Of a stretch of 64,000 bases of DNA, positions 9,532-19,524 are shown piece by piece (position 1 is the first letter of the stretch; the number at the start of each line of letters is the position of its first letter). The position numbers and the translations under genes were made by a program. Below the pieces are notes generated by a model. It was not told the origin of the DNA, made no database searches, and saw nothing but the letters and a program-made list of their open reading frames with translations. Source of the stretch: Massariosphaeria phaeospora (Eukaryota; Ascomycota; Dothideomycetes; Pleosporales). The stretch is from assembly GCA_011032825.1 (NCBI GenBank), contig JAADJZ010000013.1, forward strand, positions 1-64,000. Direction: 5' to 3'.

Positions 9532-12530
9532 AAGAAAAAAATTAGCGCACTTTTAAGAATACTCTACGAATATAAAAAGTTTAGACATTTCTTTTAAAAA
9601 GTAGTAAATGCAAAAGCATTACTAGAATACAAGTAAAAGAAAATTACCAAAGATAGTAGGTTCTAGATAAAGAATGTAATAAATTCGATAGCGTTTATCT
9701 ACAGCGCGAATAGAAAAGCTCTATATACTTTATAGTTAGTTAGCTTTCGAAGCACTTACGAAGCGCTTTTAAAAGCTATGTAAAAACTTAATACCGTAGA
9801 GCTTTCGTTAACTAGAAACTAGCAAAGCTTTTTTAGGCATCGTCGAAGCTGTTACGTACAGCGTTAATAGCTACCAAAGTTATACAACCGAAGCTTTCTA
9901 TTGAGCTTCTAGCTTATTACAACAAGTTTTAAAACTACAAAATCGTTTTATAGAAAAGAAAGCAACTAACTTTTAACTTAATTTATAAACTATTAAAAAA
10001 GAAGTTAAGCACACTTTGCGATTACATTAGAAATAATTTAGAAAAAAGTTATATACAACTATTAACTGTAGTTACTTGCAAAATACTTAATTATTTTTGT
10101 ACTAAAGAAAAACAGTGTAGTTATTACAACTATACGTTAATTATCGCAAACTCAACAATATTACAGTTAAAAATTAATACTTTTTACTAAATATTATAGA
10201 ATTATAGAATTAATTATTTTACGTAAAAGTCTTTACAGGGCTTAACTTACAAGATAGTTACTACTTTATTAAAATTAAAAAAAGTAAAAAATTAAAAACA
10301 GCGTTTTAAACGAGATACAAATACTACAAATATACTATTATGCTATTTAAGCTTACAAATGCCTTAGCAACTTTTTAAGAGCTTATTAACAACGTGTTAA
10401 AAATGCACTTAAATATCTTTGTTGTTGCTTATCTAGACAACATTTTTATTTATTTTAAAACTTAAAAAAACTATGTTAAACATGTTAAAACAGCACTAAA
10501 GTGCTTCAACAAGTTTAACTTTTAACTTAAACTAAAAAAGTGCGAATTTTACAAGCGCGAAGTTGTATTTTTTAGATACATAGTAAAAGCAAACGAAGTA
10601 CGCATAAGCAAAAACAAAATTAAAGTAGTTAAAAAATAGCTACAACTTAAGAACGTTAAGAAAATACAATTTTTCTTAAAGTTTCTAAACTTTAACTAAT
10701 AGTTTATTAAAAATTATTTAAAAATTGCTATACTTTTACTAAAGCTTACGCGAAAAGACATAGCTTTTGCATAAAGCAAAAAAGCAGAAAAAGCTTTCTA
10801 ACAGCTTAAAAATCTAAGCATTAGTTTACTATACTTTTAAATGTTTTAAGCAAAACAACTTTTACTCTTTAAAACTAACGCATTAGATTTCGCGCTAGGC
10901 AAATGTGCTAGTTAACTGCACAAAAGCAAATAGCACTTTATTGCTTATTACTTACGCAAGTTTTTAGAACTTAAAGAACAATACAACGTACACGACAAAA
11001 AGCTGCTAGCTATTATTGCATGCTTACAATATTAAAGAGTATACGCAGAAAGCTACTTAAAACTTACAATATTTACAAATTACAAAAACTTAGTTAATTT
11101 TACAACTACTAAAGTACTTAACTAAAAGCAAGTTGTAAAACTGCGTTTGATCGTAGGTTCGATAACACTCGAAATAGATTAATAGTATAGTAGTAAAGAT
11201 AATATATTCGTGTAAAAGAAACGAATTGCTGTTTTAGCAGCAATTCGGTGCGAGGTACTTTTAAAAGCTTTGCAAGAAACTAGTCTAGCTCGTTATAACC
11301 TATAGTAGCTATTAATTAAAAAAAAACAAATACGTAAAGCTACTTAGCTTTACACAAGTTAGATAGTTAGAAATGCTAAGCTAGTACAAGTTCAAAATTG
11401 TGTATACACTAAAAAAAAACAATAGCAAAGCTAACGCTTTTAGCTAACAACATAATATTGCTAAAATAAAGAAAATTATCAACACTGCGATACTTAAAGT
11501 TAACTAAAACAAATTACTAAAACTAGCTAGAACGCTAAACGTACTTTTAAAAATTGCAATTACAGTTCTAGAAAAATTGTAAAAAGCAATTATACAACAA
11601 CATTACGATAACCTAGTTTACAGTTACTTTAAAATAACACGAACAATAAAACTTATCAAACAAAACTACAAGTTTAGCAGAATAAAAAATAAAGTTACTG
11701 CAATTATCAAGAAATGTGTAGACTATTAGAAAAACAAATATAGTACCTACGTACAATACGAAGAAATGCAAACTCTAAAGCTACTATATAAACTTTAAAC
11801 TAATATCTTTATAAATTTTGTAATAGAATTGCTTTTGTTAAAAAACTTTGCTATAGAAATAGCTTACAACGCTATTATAGTTATAGTTAACCAATTTACT
11901 AAGTACGTAGAAATAGTACCTTTTAAGAACACGTATACTACGCAACAACTAGAATTTATTTTTTTAAATCAACTTATTAGATACTATAAAATACTTAAAT
12001 TGATTATTAGTAACAAAAACAAGCTTTTTATATTAAACTATCAAACGGCTTTGTGTTACAAATAGAAACGATACTAAGTATCGTAAACTAAGCAACGACG
12101 CAAAAGAGTTGTTAGAACTTGCAAGTTTGCAAAACGAAAGTATAGCAATGCGCGAAGCAGAATTAGATTAGCAGTTACGTAATAGTAATTAGTGCGATTA
12201 GAGTTTTAGCGAACTAAGTATACTAAGTAGTAAGCGCTTAGCTAGCTTAAAGCGCTTAGCAACTAAGCGCACTAAGCAAACTAAATAGAACGCTTTTAGC
12301 AAAGAATTATAGAACTATATAGATTAGTAGAATTTCTTTTATAGTTTTAATTTTTTGTAGTTAACTTTTTTAAGTACATTTTATACATAGATTAAATCTA
12401 TAAGCAACAAATTGTTACTTTGTTATTCTATTTAAAATAAAATTGAAATTGTTTTTTTACGTTGTTATTAAGCTCTTTGAACATAGAACAATTTCTTAAG
12501 CAGAATTTTCAAGTCCAATCGCGATTACTT
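9532..12530 (+). pseudogene. Ty3/Gypsy retrotransposon pol remnant
   Basis: The plus-strand translation with stops shows reverse transcriptase at about 10230-10700 (YKYTIMLFKLTNALATF, VVAYLDNIFIY, where the YLDD catalytic box has become YLDN, then CEFYKREVVFFRYIV), an RNase H-like segment to about 11100, and an integrase core at about 11830-12060 (AIIVIVNQFTKYVEIVPF, LIISNKNKLF). Order RT-RNaseH-integrase is that of Metaviridae-type elements. There are many in-frame stops and no long terminal repeats I can identify. Outer limits are approximate: the left limit is copy 1 of the 424-bp element, the right is where the transposase match resumes. Confidence 0.78.
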
Positions 12531-13568
12531 TCGATAAGAAAATACTTCTAATAACACTATAGAGCGTACAAGCTTATTTATCTTTATTTATTTATAATTG
12601 CTAAGTAATAATAAAAAGTTTTCTTTTAATTGTTAAGTTTTAGTAAATCTATTAGAATAGAATTAGAATAAAAAAGTAATATGCCTATTGCTCTAAAAGA
12701 GCTCAAAATTGTTGATTCTTTAAAGAAAGTTTTCTACGCTTTCTAGAATAGTAAAAAAAAGTTGCCTTTAGTAAAAAAAAAAAACTTTAGCTTGTTTAAA
12801 AGTAGTTTAATAGTTCTACTAAGTAAGAAGTTGATAGAAGCTTGAATATTGCTACATTAAGTAGCTAAAGCGTATAAGTTAAATAAAGAAGTAGAATAGC
12901 AAAAAAAATCTTGTTTTAATTATAGTAGTTAATGAAATTTATAGTAATATAGAATCTGTAGCTATCTAAGATTAAAAGTTAATAGAATTATTAAGTTTTT
13001 TTTTTGTACAGCGATTAAACACTTGCTTAAGCTAAGCAAGTTTAATATCGTTGTTCGTCTAGCTAAAAAGTAATAAAGTAATAAAAACTAAGTGTTTTTT
13101 TACTTAAATATTGTTTACTTAGCTTAATTAAATGCTTTTGCTAGTAGTTTTATAGATAAAGCTTAAAAGCAAAGCAAATCTATTAGCGTATATATATACT
13201 AAAAGCGTAGTCTATGCACAATTTCTATTTTAAATTAATACTTTAATTTTTTTCTTTTTTTACATTTGTTTACTAAATATTCTTTTTAATTTACTAATAA
13301 TGCTAATTAAAAAGCTTTTTTTTCTATATTGTAGGTATAACGAGAATTTATTTAATATTACTTAATCTTGCTATGTAGAAAATAAAAGTAGAAGCAATAT
13401 TTATTTTTTAAATTAGCTTTGTAGTAATTGCTGTTTATGCTAACTATTTATTGTAATATAAAATAAATGCTGTGTTAGTTAATAAAGCAAGTAACTTAGC
13501 TTTTGCTAACTAGCTTTTTAGCTATTGTTAATGCAAAATTTTGTATTATTTTTTTTATAAAAAGTATA

Positions 13569-13992
13569 ACGTACTTTACGAGTTCGCTGCCTACACGGGT
13601 TCGCCGCCTACTGAATTTTACTAAGGAAAATCAATAATGTAGAGCTTAATAACTCTTAACCTACTTAATAAAATTCTCTAAAAATTTAATATATTATTTC
13701 TGTATATATAAACTTTCTAGTTCTAAGATTACTAAGCTCTAGCTAGTTTAAAAGAGTAGATAGCTTAGAGCGCACGGATAATTTAAGCTTTTCTTTAATA
13801 ACTTTCTAAATACTAAAGTTGTAGCTTAGTAATCTAGGAATCTAAAAGTTTATATAGATGCAGCTTAGTAGTAAAATTTTTAGAGAATTTTATTAAGTAG
13901 GTTAAGAGTTATTAAGCTCTAGATTATTGATTTTCCTTAGTAAAATTCGATAGGCGGCGAACCCGTGTAGGCAGCGAACTCGTAAAGTACGT
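13569..13992. mobile_element. 424-bp palindromic MITE-like element, copy 2
   Basis: Perfect outer ends: TA|ACGTACTTTACGAG at the left and CTCGTAAAGTACGT|TA at the right, flanked by the TA target. The arms contain paired GTTCGC(C/T)GCCTAC motifs. It interrupts the pseudo-transposase between the codons for LTKK and IQNFA; deleting the element plus one TA leaves 24 nucleotides between them, the eight codons expected from the homologue at 21550, so the insertion is precise. No coding capacity. Confidence 0.85.
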
Positions 13993-14323
13993 TATGCTTT
14001 TTTGTAAGTTTTTTAAAATATTGCACAAGCTTTTTTTTTTGCTATAAGTTAAGCTTTTGTTAATTGTTTGTAGTAGCTACACGCAACTTTGTAATACTTT
14101 AGTATTTTTGCAATAGTATACTACAGTTGATACTACGTCTAGTAGCAATTTCTGTATATAAAAAATCTTTTTCTAGTTTTTGCAATTTAATTTTATTAAT
14201 TGCAGCCTAAATAGAGTCTATAGTAGTAGAGTTGTTGCGTGTTAAAGATTAGAGAGTTTTAACGTGTTTAGTGTTCGGCGTGCATTGGCTGAATCCGTGC
14301 ATTGGGTGCACGGACACGGCAAT

Positions 14324-14349
14324 GGCTCGCGTAGCGCACGGGCACTCTA
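14324..14349 (-). repeat. Right terminal inverted repeat of the 5.8-kb element
   Basis: Ends GCGCACGGGCACTCTA, the reverse complement of the left end at 8504. GC content and codon-like composition return to normal immediately after it. Confidence 0.75.
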
Positions 14350-15195
14350 ACCCGCTACCTGCACGCGATTATCAAAAGTCTGACACACGACTACGCTGTC
14401 TATATTAGCCCTCATGGCGTAGGTACCATGGTCCCACTCCGCGAACCTAAAACCTTCCTGTTTGCCATGGTGCTCCCGGCTACCAAGTCCCGACGCTCGA
14501 AATACATATCCCGGATCAAATCAGATCCAGCCTCCAGGTTCAGAAACCGGCTCCTCGAACTCCAGGCGCACGAACAGCCATCCACCCGTGAAACAGGAGG
14601 AAGGAACCAACACCTGTGGACTGGCGCATGGCGTAGGCATCGGCATCATACCTAGCGGCGGTACTTGAACGGCCATGCCCATCCGGAATCCGTCCCGAAC
14701 CGAACGAACGAACGAGTGGAGTCGTCTAGTTTGCGTTTCGGCACGGCTGCGGAGATCCACTGTGGTACCTAGCATATGTGGTAAGGCGGGTGGGTAGACT
14801 ATTGTAGCTACTGGTATGTAGCTATGCGGCGATTAGGGTCTGCGGAATGCGGTGCTGCAGATTGTGAGGAGAGGTGAGATGAAGTGTTGCAGGGCAGAGG
14901 CATGTGAGTGTGGAAGTGGAGTTTGGTACGAGCGGGTTTGGGCGTCTGTCCATGCACCCGGCGCATAGGTATTAATTGCAGTTGCGATTAGAATCCGGTT
15001 GCGTGCGGCGTAGTGCTGGGGGTGCGTGGCGTGGGTCGCGGCACTGGCTGGAGACTGGAGTTAGGCCATGTGGGGAGCCGATGTCAGATAGGGTTTCTCC
15101 GCTACGGGTGATTAGAAGCTTGACTTTTCTCCGAGAGGAACGAGCCTGTCGTCCTCGCCTCTGCTGTTATATTCCCAAGGAGTGGTAAGCGGCAG

Positions 15196-15205
15196 TACCT
15201 AGGTA
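15196..15205. repeat. TACCTAGGTA palindrome
   Basis: One of four perfect copies of this 10-bp palindrome in the window, all intergenic (also 45074, 48100 and 60287). Confidence 0.8.
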
Positions 15206-15797
15206 GCGCCGCCGAGACAGCACGTGGGGCATCGAAGCTGACGAAGAAACCGAGGAAGGATTTGATAACAGAACAACGCCGTCTATCGGGCAAGACCTCC
15301 ATCACCACATCATAACCTCACGATAATTGCGTATCGCAACTTTAAGCAGCAAAGTCTAACTCCTCTGCTAGGCGACACCTTGAACAACGCCAAATCCAGG
15401 GGTTTATTTGCAGCCACTTCGCAGGCGCAAATTGGTTTTGGTTGAGACGCGATTATGTCGTGGCTTTAGTCTCGAAGGTCCGACGCCGAATTCAATGACG
15501 TCCAGAGAGAGCGTCGTAGTACATCCTCCGCCTGCCATGACAATTCCAAGAAGTGCGCACTGGAACTACTTTGGTGAACTAGATTCCTTCAACCTCGCTC
15601 CCCCGACCCAACGGCGCGACCACGTCCCATACCTGTTGAGAGGATCAGCAATCGGAAATGATTGATGAGAATCGTTGGCCCACTGAAGCAGCCACAGAAG
15701 AGACGCCAGTGTGAGTCGGTCTTTTGAACGTTGAGCCTTGCATCTTCCAGTTGCTTTCAATGCGCTCACCCTTCTTCTGCGAGCTGTGCCTACTTAC

Positions 15798-16000
15798 TCG
15801 TAGTTGGCCCGGCTTCCCACTGCTTCCCTCCATTTGCAGGTTGTTCACAAGATAGAACGGCTCACCCGGATAGTGCTTTCCTACGTGCGGCGCAATCTCC
15901 TTCCCCGTCACGTCCTACGTACGCGGCACGTTCCACCGATGAAGTACAAGCCGTCTGCAGCGTCGGATTCCAGAGGAGCGAGCGAGTCCGCCAGATTCAT
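15798..16000 (-). pseudogene. Possible spliced gene fragment
   Basis: Two short open stretches end at good donor sites: 16000..15923 (26 codons from an ATG, ending CGC|GTACGT) and 15914..15798 (starting just after a TAG acceptor-like site, containing GKHYPGEPFYLVNNLQM and ending CGA|GTAAGT). They do not join in one frame with a believable intron, so this may be a decayed gene or coincidence. No family recognised. Confidence 0.22.
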
Positions 16001-16152
16001 TGTATAAGACATATCAAAGTGGTTTACTCCAAGTACAAGAAAGAGATAATTATAGCGGCGATTATATACAAGTGCTGACGCGACGGCAGTTACCACGCAG
16101 GTCGAACGAGCAAGTACCTCATCTTACCTCAAACTGCACGCTGAGCTCTCGT

Positions 16153-16908
16153 CTACCCTAGACAAACTTGAAATGGCCCTCCTCTCACCTCCGTTATGCC
16201 CTCCATTTTAGAGCTAGCCTTCACCCATCGCACACCGAGCTGCCCAAGCATCTGCTTACAGCCGTACGTTTGCGTGTCACCGCGCTTCGGTTCACAAGGC
16301 GCAACGATCGCCTGAGCATCGAAGTCGTACGCAGCCATCAGAGGATTCCGTGTTCTAATGTCGGCTCCGGGCTCCGTCTTGTAGAATGCGGCCAGCGCCA
16401 TCGGTTCCCCGCAATGCGCATCGTATCTGTGATAGCCACCGCTCGCAGCGACCTGGCACGCATGCAATGCGCCTTGAAGCGGCATAGCCTCGGCGGGGAA
16501 TTGTGCCACAAACTTCTGCATGAAGGAGTGCTGTCCGGTGCCGTGGTCATGCTTCATCGAGCTTGCAAAGTACACCGTTGTGCCCCCAGGGTCCTTGGGG
16601 TTGTTGACTCTGAGAGCAGTCATAACCTTGGGTCTCTCGGCTACCGGTGGACTGTCGCCTTTCAGAATTCCATAGGGAAGTTTCATCATCTCCTGGTGGG
16701 CCCTTTGGGCTGCGTAGGCTAGCTGTTCGTCTTTGTCGACGCCGTTTGGTGGAAAGTTTACGACCACGCTGTAAACGACCGGGCCATTGTTTTCCCGGAT
16801 AGTGGCATCGAGCTTTATGGGTAACCAGGTTTGTCCGCAGGTAACTGAGATGAAACAGGATAGCGTGTACAGGTGCCACAGCAATCCGTTGAAAGAGAAG
16901 AGTTTCAT
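16153..16908 (-). CDS. Secreted protein with deaminase-like zinc motif
   Basis: Intronless 251-residue frame. A hydrophobic N-terminus (about residues 8-25) looks like a signal peptide. The body contains HCGEPMALAAF (C166-G-E168) followed about 37 residues later by APCE (C205) and YGCKQMLGQLG (C217). A C/H-x-E motif followed by P-C...C is the zinc-binding and proton-shuttle arrangement of the cytidine-deaminase-like superfamily, and the HCGEP...ML..LG layout recalls YwqJ-type and related secreted deaminases. The 11-residue gap between the two cysteines is longer than the usual PCxxC, so the assignment is tentative. It could equally be an unrelated cysteine-rich secreted protein. It lies 1.8 kb from the end of the 5.8-kb transposon and is divergent from the SGNH gene. 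Confidence 0.65.
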   Translation of the reverse strand: MKLFSFNGLLWHLYTLSCFISVTCGQTWLPIKLDATIRENNGPVVYSVVVNFPPNGVDKDEQLAYAAQRAHQEMMKLPYGILKGDSPPVAERPKVMTALRVNNPKDPGGTTVYFASSMKHDHGTGQHSFMQKFVAQFPAEAMPLQGALHACQVAASGGYHRYDAHCGEPMALAAFYKTEPGADIRTRNPLMAAYDFDAQAIVAPCEPKRGDTQTYGCKQMLGQLGVRWVKASSKMEGITEVRGGPFQVCLG

Positions 16909-17805
16909 GGCCGAGTTTCTGAATGGTCCTGAACGGGTAAGCTGGTACTCAATTCAACTAATGAATAGGACAACTAAACTTTGTCGTACTACGTACTGTG
17001 CGTCAAGATGGCCGAGGACACAAACAATCCTGCGATTGGAGAAGTATTTCAAAGGTATTTCGATGGATCAGTGTGAGTTAGTCAGCAATGGAAGTTCTGC
17101 ATAGTTAGAGAGAATACAGTGAGTCCCCTCTTATACATATACTTACACCTTGATAGAATATGTGTATCTTCGATGGCCTTCCTACCTCCTTCGCGATGCC
17201 TGCTCAAATCGAGCATTGGGCACTGTGCAGCATAGCCTGAGCTGGAAATACCATCGGAAAAGCTGAGGGCTTCCCGGCTACATCGTATACCGAAAACATA
17301 CGAGAGACTCAGCTGTTGCCAGTCTGGAAAATTGACCACTTCTTAGCCGGATTGGGTATGCTGATGCTTACCCCAGCTCGGACCAGGTTTTGATTGGTCG
17401 CTTTTCGAATTCAAATACTTTCAGCCCGAACATCAGCTTACATTATATCAAGCCACTACGCCTACCAACATCTTCATGAAACCCCCGATTGACAAACATC
17501 TCCTAAATGCACTGGCTGGAGCGAACGGAGGTTCATTTCTTCGCGTTGAATAATCCGGCTCAGCTACCATCCGAACAAAAATATCCTTGGGTATGCACAC
17601 CACACATTTTCGAGCTGAAACCCCATGATGAACTCCGACAGAGCATCTGCCAAGTGGGCTGTGGAAGCTTTGGCGCAAGAACGGTATATAAGGGTGAACG
17701 TGGATGAGCATAGATGCACGGCTGCAGCTACTCTACTTACGTTGCCGAAACTTGACTCCAGGCGTTAATTTTGTTCAAATCCGTACTTTCATTCGCATCG
17801 CAATC
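16909..17805. other. Divergent promoter region
   Basis: Upstream DNA shared by the deaminase-like gene (minus) and the SGNH hydrolase gene (plus). No gene supported. A TATA-like box for the plus-strand gene is at 17685-17692. Confidence 0.5.
17685..17692 (+). promoter_or_regulatory. TATA box candidate (TATATAAG)
   Basis: TATATAAG lies 114 bp upstream of the chosen ATG of the SGNH hydrolase gene, a plausible spacing for a fungal core promoter. Confidence 0.5.
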
Positions 17806-19524
17806 ATGAGACACTTTTTCCATAGCGTACGGCTCTCTTTGTTGTCAACCATATTTGCACACACATATCTTTCAAGCGCGGCACCCGCCATTACTTCTCA
17901 CCTCCATCCAAAGCTCGCCCGGCAAGACAACCAAAATCCCTGGGACCAGAGCTGGATCAGAAAATGGACTGCCATTGGTGATTCATACTCGGCAGGCATT
18001 GGTGCCGGACAGCGGTTGGACGCCGACTGCGCGCGCTATGACCAGTCCTATCCCATGTTCATCCAGAACGAACCGGACATGGGCGACGCTGCCAACCGCC
18101 AATTTACCTATTTGTCATGCTCGGGAGCGGTCTCAAAGGATATGTTGGCCAACCAGATCCCCAAGGTCCCCGACGGGCAGGACGTTATCACGATTTCGGC
18201 TGGCGGCAACGACGTGGGCCTCGCGGACATCCTCAACCACTGCATCTTTCAATGGCTGTCGACGTACCCCACCGTTCTATGCAACGCAGTGCAACTTACC
18301 AAAACAGACGGACTCATCGACACCGACCTGCCCGGAAATTTGGATGCTCTACTCGCGGCTGCAAAGACAAAGCTCACACCCGGGGGGACCATGTACGTGA
18401 CTGGGTACGCAAGATTCTGGGGCGAGAATTCACAGTGCGACGGCGTGACCTGGTCGCTATGGCCCAACAATCCCGCTCCTGCCTACCTCGGCCTTGGAAA
18501 GCGTCAAACGATGAACTATCTGGTGACCAAGACGAATCAGCGGATTCGAGAGGCTGTCGAGAGAGCCGGGTCGCAAGCCGTGTTCGTCGACTACGACGAG
18601 GAGTTTGAACTAATGTATGGACGTTTTTGCGAGGACGGCGTGGCGGAGACGGATGCGAATCGAGAGAATCTTCTCTTCTACCAGTGGCACACCATAGACG
18701 AGGAACCTTCTGAGCCGGGTAGGAAGAGGAACGCTGATGATGAACCTGGTACCTTTGGGGGGAACATCGATAGCTGGATTGAGCAGGCGTTGGAAAAACA
18801 TCCAGACTGGGCGCCGCCGCAAAGTACAGAGGCCGCGATGCAGGAAGACACTCAAGATATGGCGTCCACGCCGCCGGATCCAGTACCCAGCATTGATACG
18901 CAACCAGCGCTAGCAGCAGCGCCGCAGATACCGTCCCACTTGGCCAACTTCACGGGGAACTCCACCAGCGACGCAGTCCAAAACAACCTCGCGGTCCTCG
19001 GCATCGACATCAACATCGACGGCATGAAGCGCGTGTTCCACCCCCGGCCCTTGGGCCACGCCGTGATCGCGCAACTCGTCCTCTGGCACATGGCGCAGCG
19101 TCGCGCCCAAGTTCTCGGCCTCCCATCCGACGCGCCAGAGTTGGCAACCATCACGACCTGTGCCGCGGGCCAGACGTCACCCATGGACCTGCCGACCTGC
19201 GGGCAATGTTCCGAAGGAGGCGGATCCACTAACGGAGGAAGTTGCATGGGCGGGACGTACGATAAGAGCTTGTGTTGCAGCGACAATCCCTTTCGATGCG
19301 GTCAGACGGGATGCATGGAGAGTGTCGATGGGAAGTGCCAGGGCCAGTACCAAGGGTGCGCATGCTACGATCCCTCGTCGCCGTCTGAGCCTCCTCCGCC
19401 TCCACCGCCGCCGACACTGTGCAATGTACCGACGGACGGATGGACGTGTGCGGGGGCCTGCAATGGGTTTGTTGAATGTCAGGCTTGGTGCAATGCCAAC
19501 TGTAATTGTATGCCGAACTGTTAG
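17806..19524 (+). CDS. Secreted SGNH-family hydrolase with cysteine-rich C-terminus
   Basis: Intronless, 572 residues from the ATG at 17806. An upstream in-frame ATG at 17704 is rejected because it would bury the signal peptide (about residues 1-25, ending SSAAPA) behind 34 residues. SGNH/GDSL blocks: GDSYSAGIG (nucleophile S60), the Gly block around LSCSGAV, SAGGNDVG (Asn of block III), and HPRPLGH near the end of the catalytic part. After a Pro/Ser linker come about 14 cysteines in two clusters (CGQCSEGGG...CCSDN...CGQTGC; then, after a poly-Pro run, CNVPTDGWTCAGACNGF...). The tail resembles small carbohydrate-binding or disulfide-knot modules, so a secreted esterase/lipase anchored to a polymer is likely; the substrate is unknown. 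Confidence 0.85.
   Translation: MRHFFHSVRLSLLSTIFAHTYLSSAAPAITSHLHPKLARQDNQNPWDQSWIRKWTAIGDSYSAGIGAGQRLDADCARYDQSYPMFIQNEPDMGDAANRQFTYLSCSGAVSKDMLANQIPKVPDGQDVITISAGGNDVGLADILNHCIFQWLSTYPTVLCNAVQLTKTDGLIDTDLPGNLDALLAAAKTKLTPGGTMYVTGYARFWGENSQCDGVTWSLWPNNPAPAYLGLGKRQTMNYLVTKTNQRIREAVERAGSQAVFVDYDEEFELMYGRFCEDGVAETDANRENLLFYQWHTIDEEPSEPGRKRNADDEPGTFGGNIDSWIEQALEKHPDWAPPQSTEAAMQEDTQDMASTPPDPVPSIDTQPALAAAPQIPSHLANFTGNSTSDAVQNNLAVLGIDINIDGMKRVFHPRPLGHAVIAQLVLWHMAQRRAQVLGLPSDAPELATITTCAAGQTSPMDLPTCGQCSEGGGSTNGGSCMGGTYDKSLCCSDNPFRCGQTGCMESVDGKCQGQYQGCACYDPSSPSEPPPPPPPPTLCNVPTDGWTCAGACNGFVECQAWCNANCNCMPNC

Larger units (their letters stand above)
8640..14230 (-). pseudogene. Fot1-like transposase pseudogene in three pieces
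   Basis: Read on the minus strand from right to left. Piece 1 (about 14230-13993) gives an N-terminal helix-turn-helix-like stretch ending LVQYFKKLTKK, matching LVQYIKNFTRK of the 21550 element. Piece 2 (13568-12560) starts IQNFALTIAKK, contains TNNDIKLA-LKQVFNRCTKKK (cf. TNNDVGLAWLEQVFDRCTKE) and the FFLLF block. Piece 3 (9105-8640) is the Lys/Ala/Arg-rich tail with KAKAIKLATARALKK. Many in-frame TAG/TAA codons make it non-functional. The breaks coincide with a 424-bp palindromic element and with the Gypsy fragment. Confidence 0.75.
8504..14349 (-). mobile_element. Fot1-like DNA transposon, heavily mutated, with nested insertions
   Basis: A 5.85-kb AT-rich block bounded by inverted ends (8504-8529 and 14324-14349) that begin TAGAGTGCCCGTGCGC, i.e. 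GAGTGCCC next to a TA target. A minus-strand pseudo-transposase can be followed through the block in three pieces: about 14230-13993, 13568-12560 and 9105-8640. Its order matches the transposase at 21550-23450. Interrupting it are two 424-bp palindromic elements (9106-9529, 13569-13992) and a Ty3/Gypsy pol fragment (about 9532-12530). A second copy of the TAGAGTGCCCGTGCGC end abuts on the left at 8488-8503. The DNA is about three-quarters A+T while flanking genes are GC-rich, with stops mostly at former Gln and Trp codons. Confidence 0.8.
14350..16152. other. Gene-poor stretch beside the 5.8-kb element
   Basis: No complete gene supported. Short open frames on both strands lack splice support, except the small candidate at 15798-16000. 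A perfect TACCTAGGTA palindrome sits at 15196-15205. Confidence 0.5.

Noticed and set aside
9106..13992. The two 424-bp repeats as long terminal repeats of the Gypsy element
   Set aside because: They do not begin TG or end CA, they are internally palindromic, they sit at TA, and the right copy interrupts transposase rather than Gypsy sequence.
8504..14349. Centromere-like or replication-origin AT block
   Set aside because: The block is explained by transposon ends and colinear coding remnants.
14428..15308. Short open frames right of the 5.8-kb element
   Set aside because: Overlapping on both strands, without homology, splice sites or codon bias.
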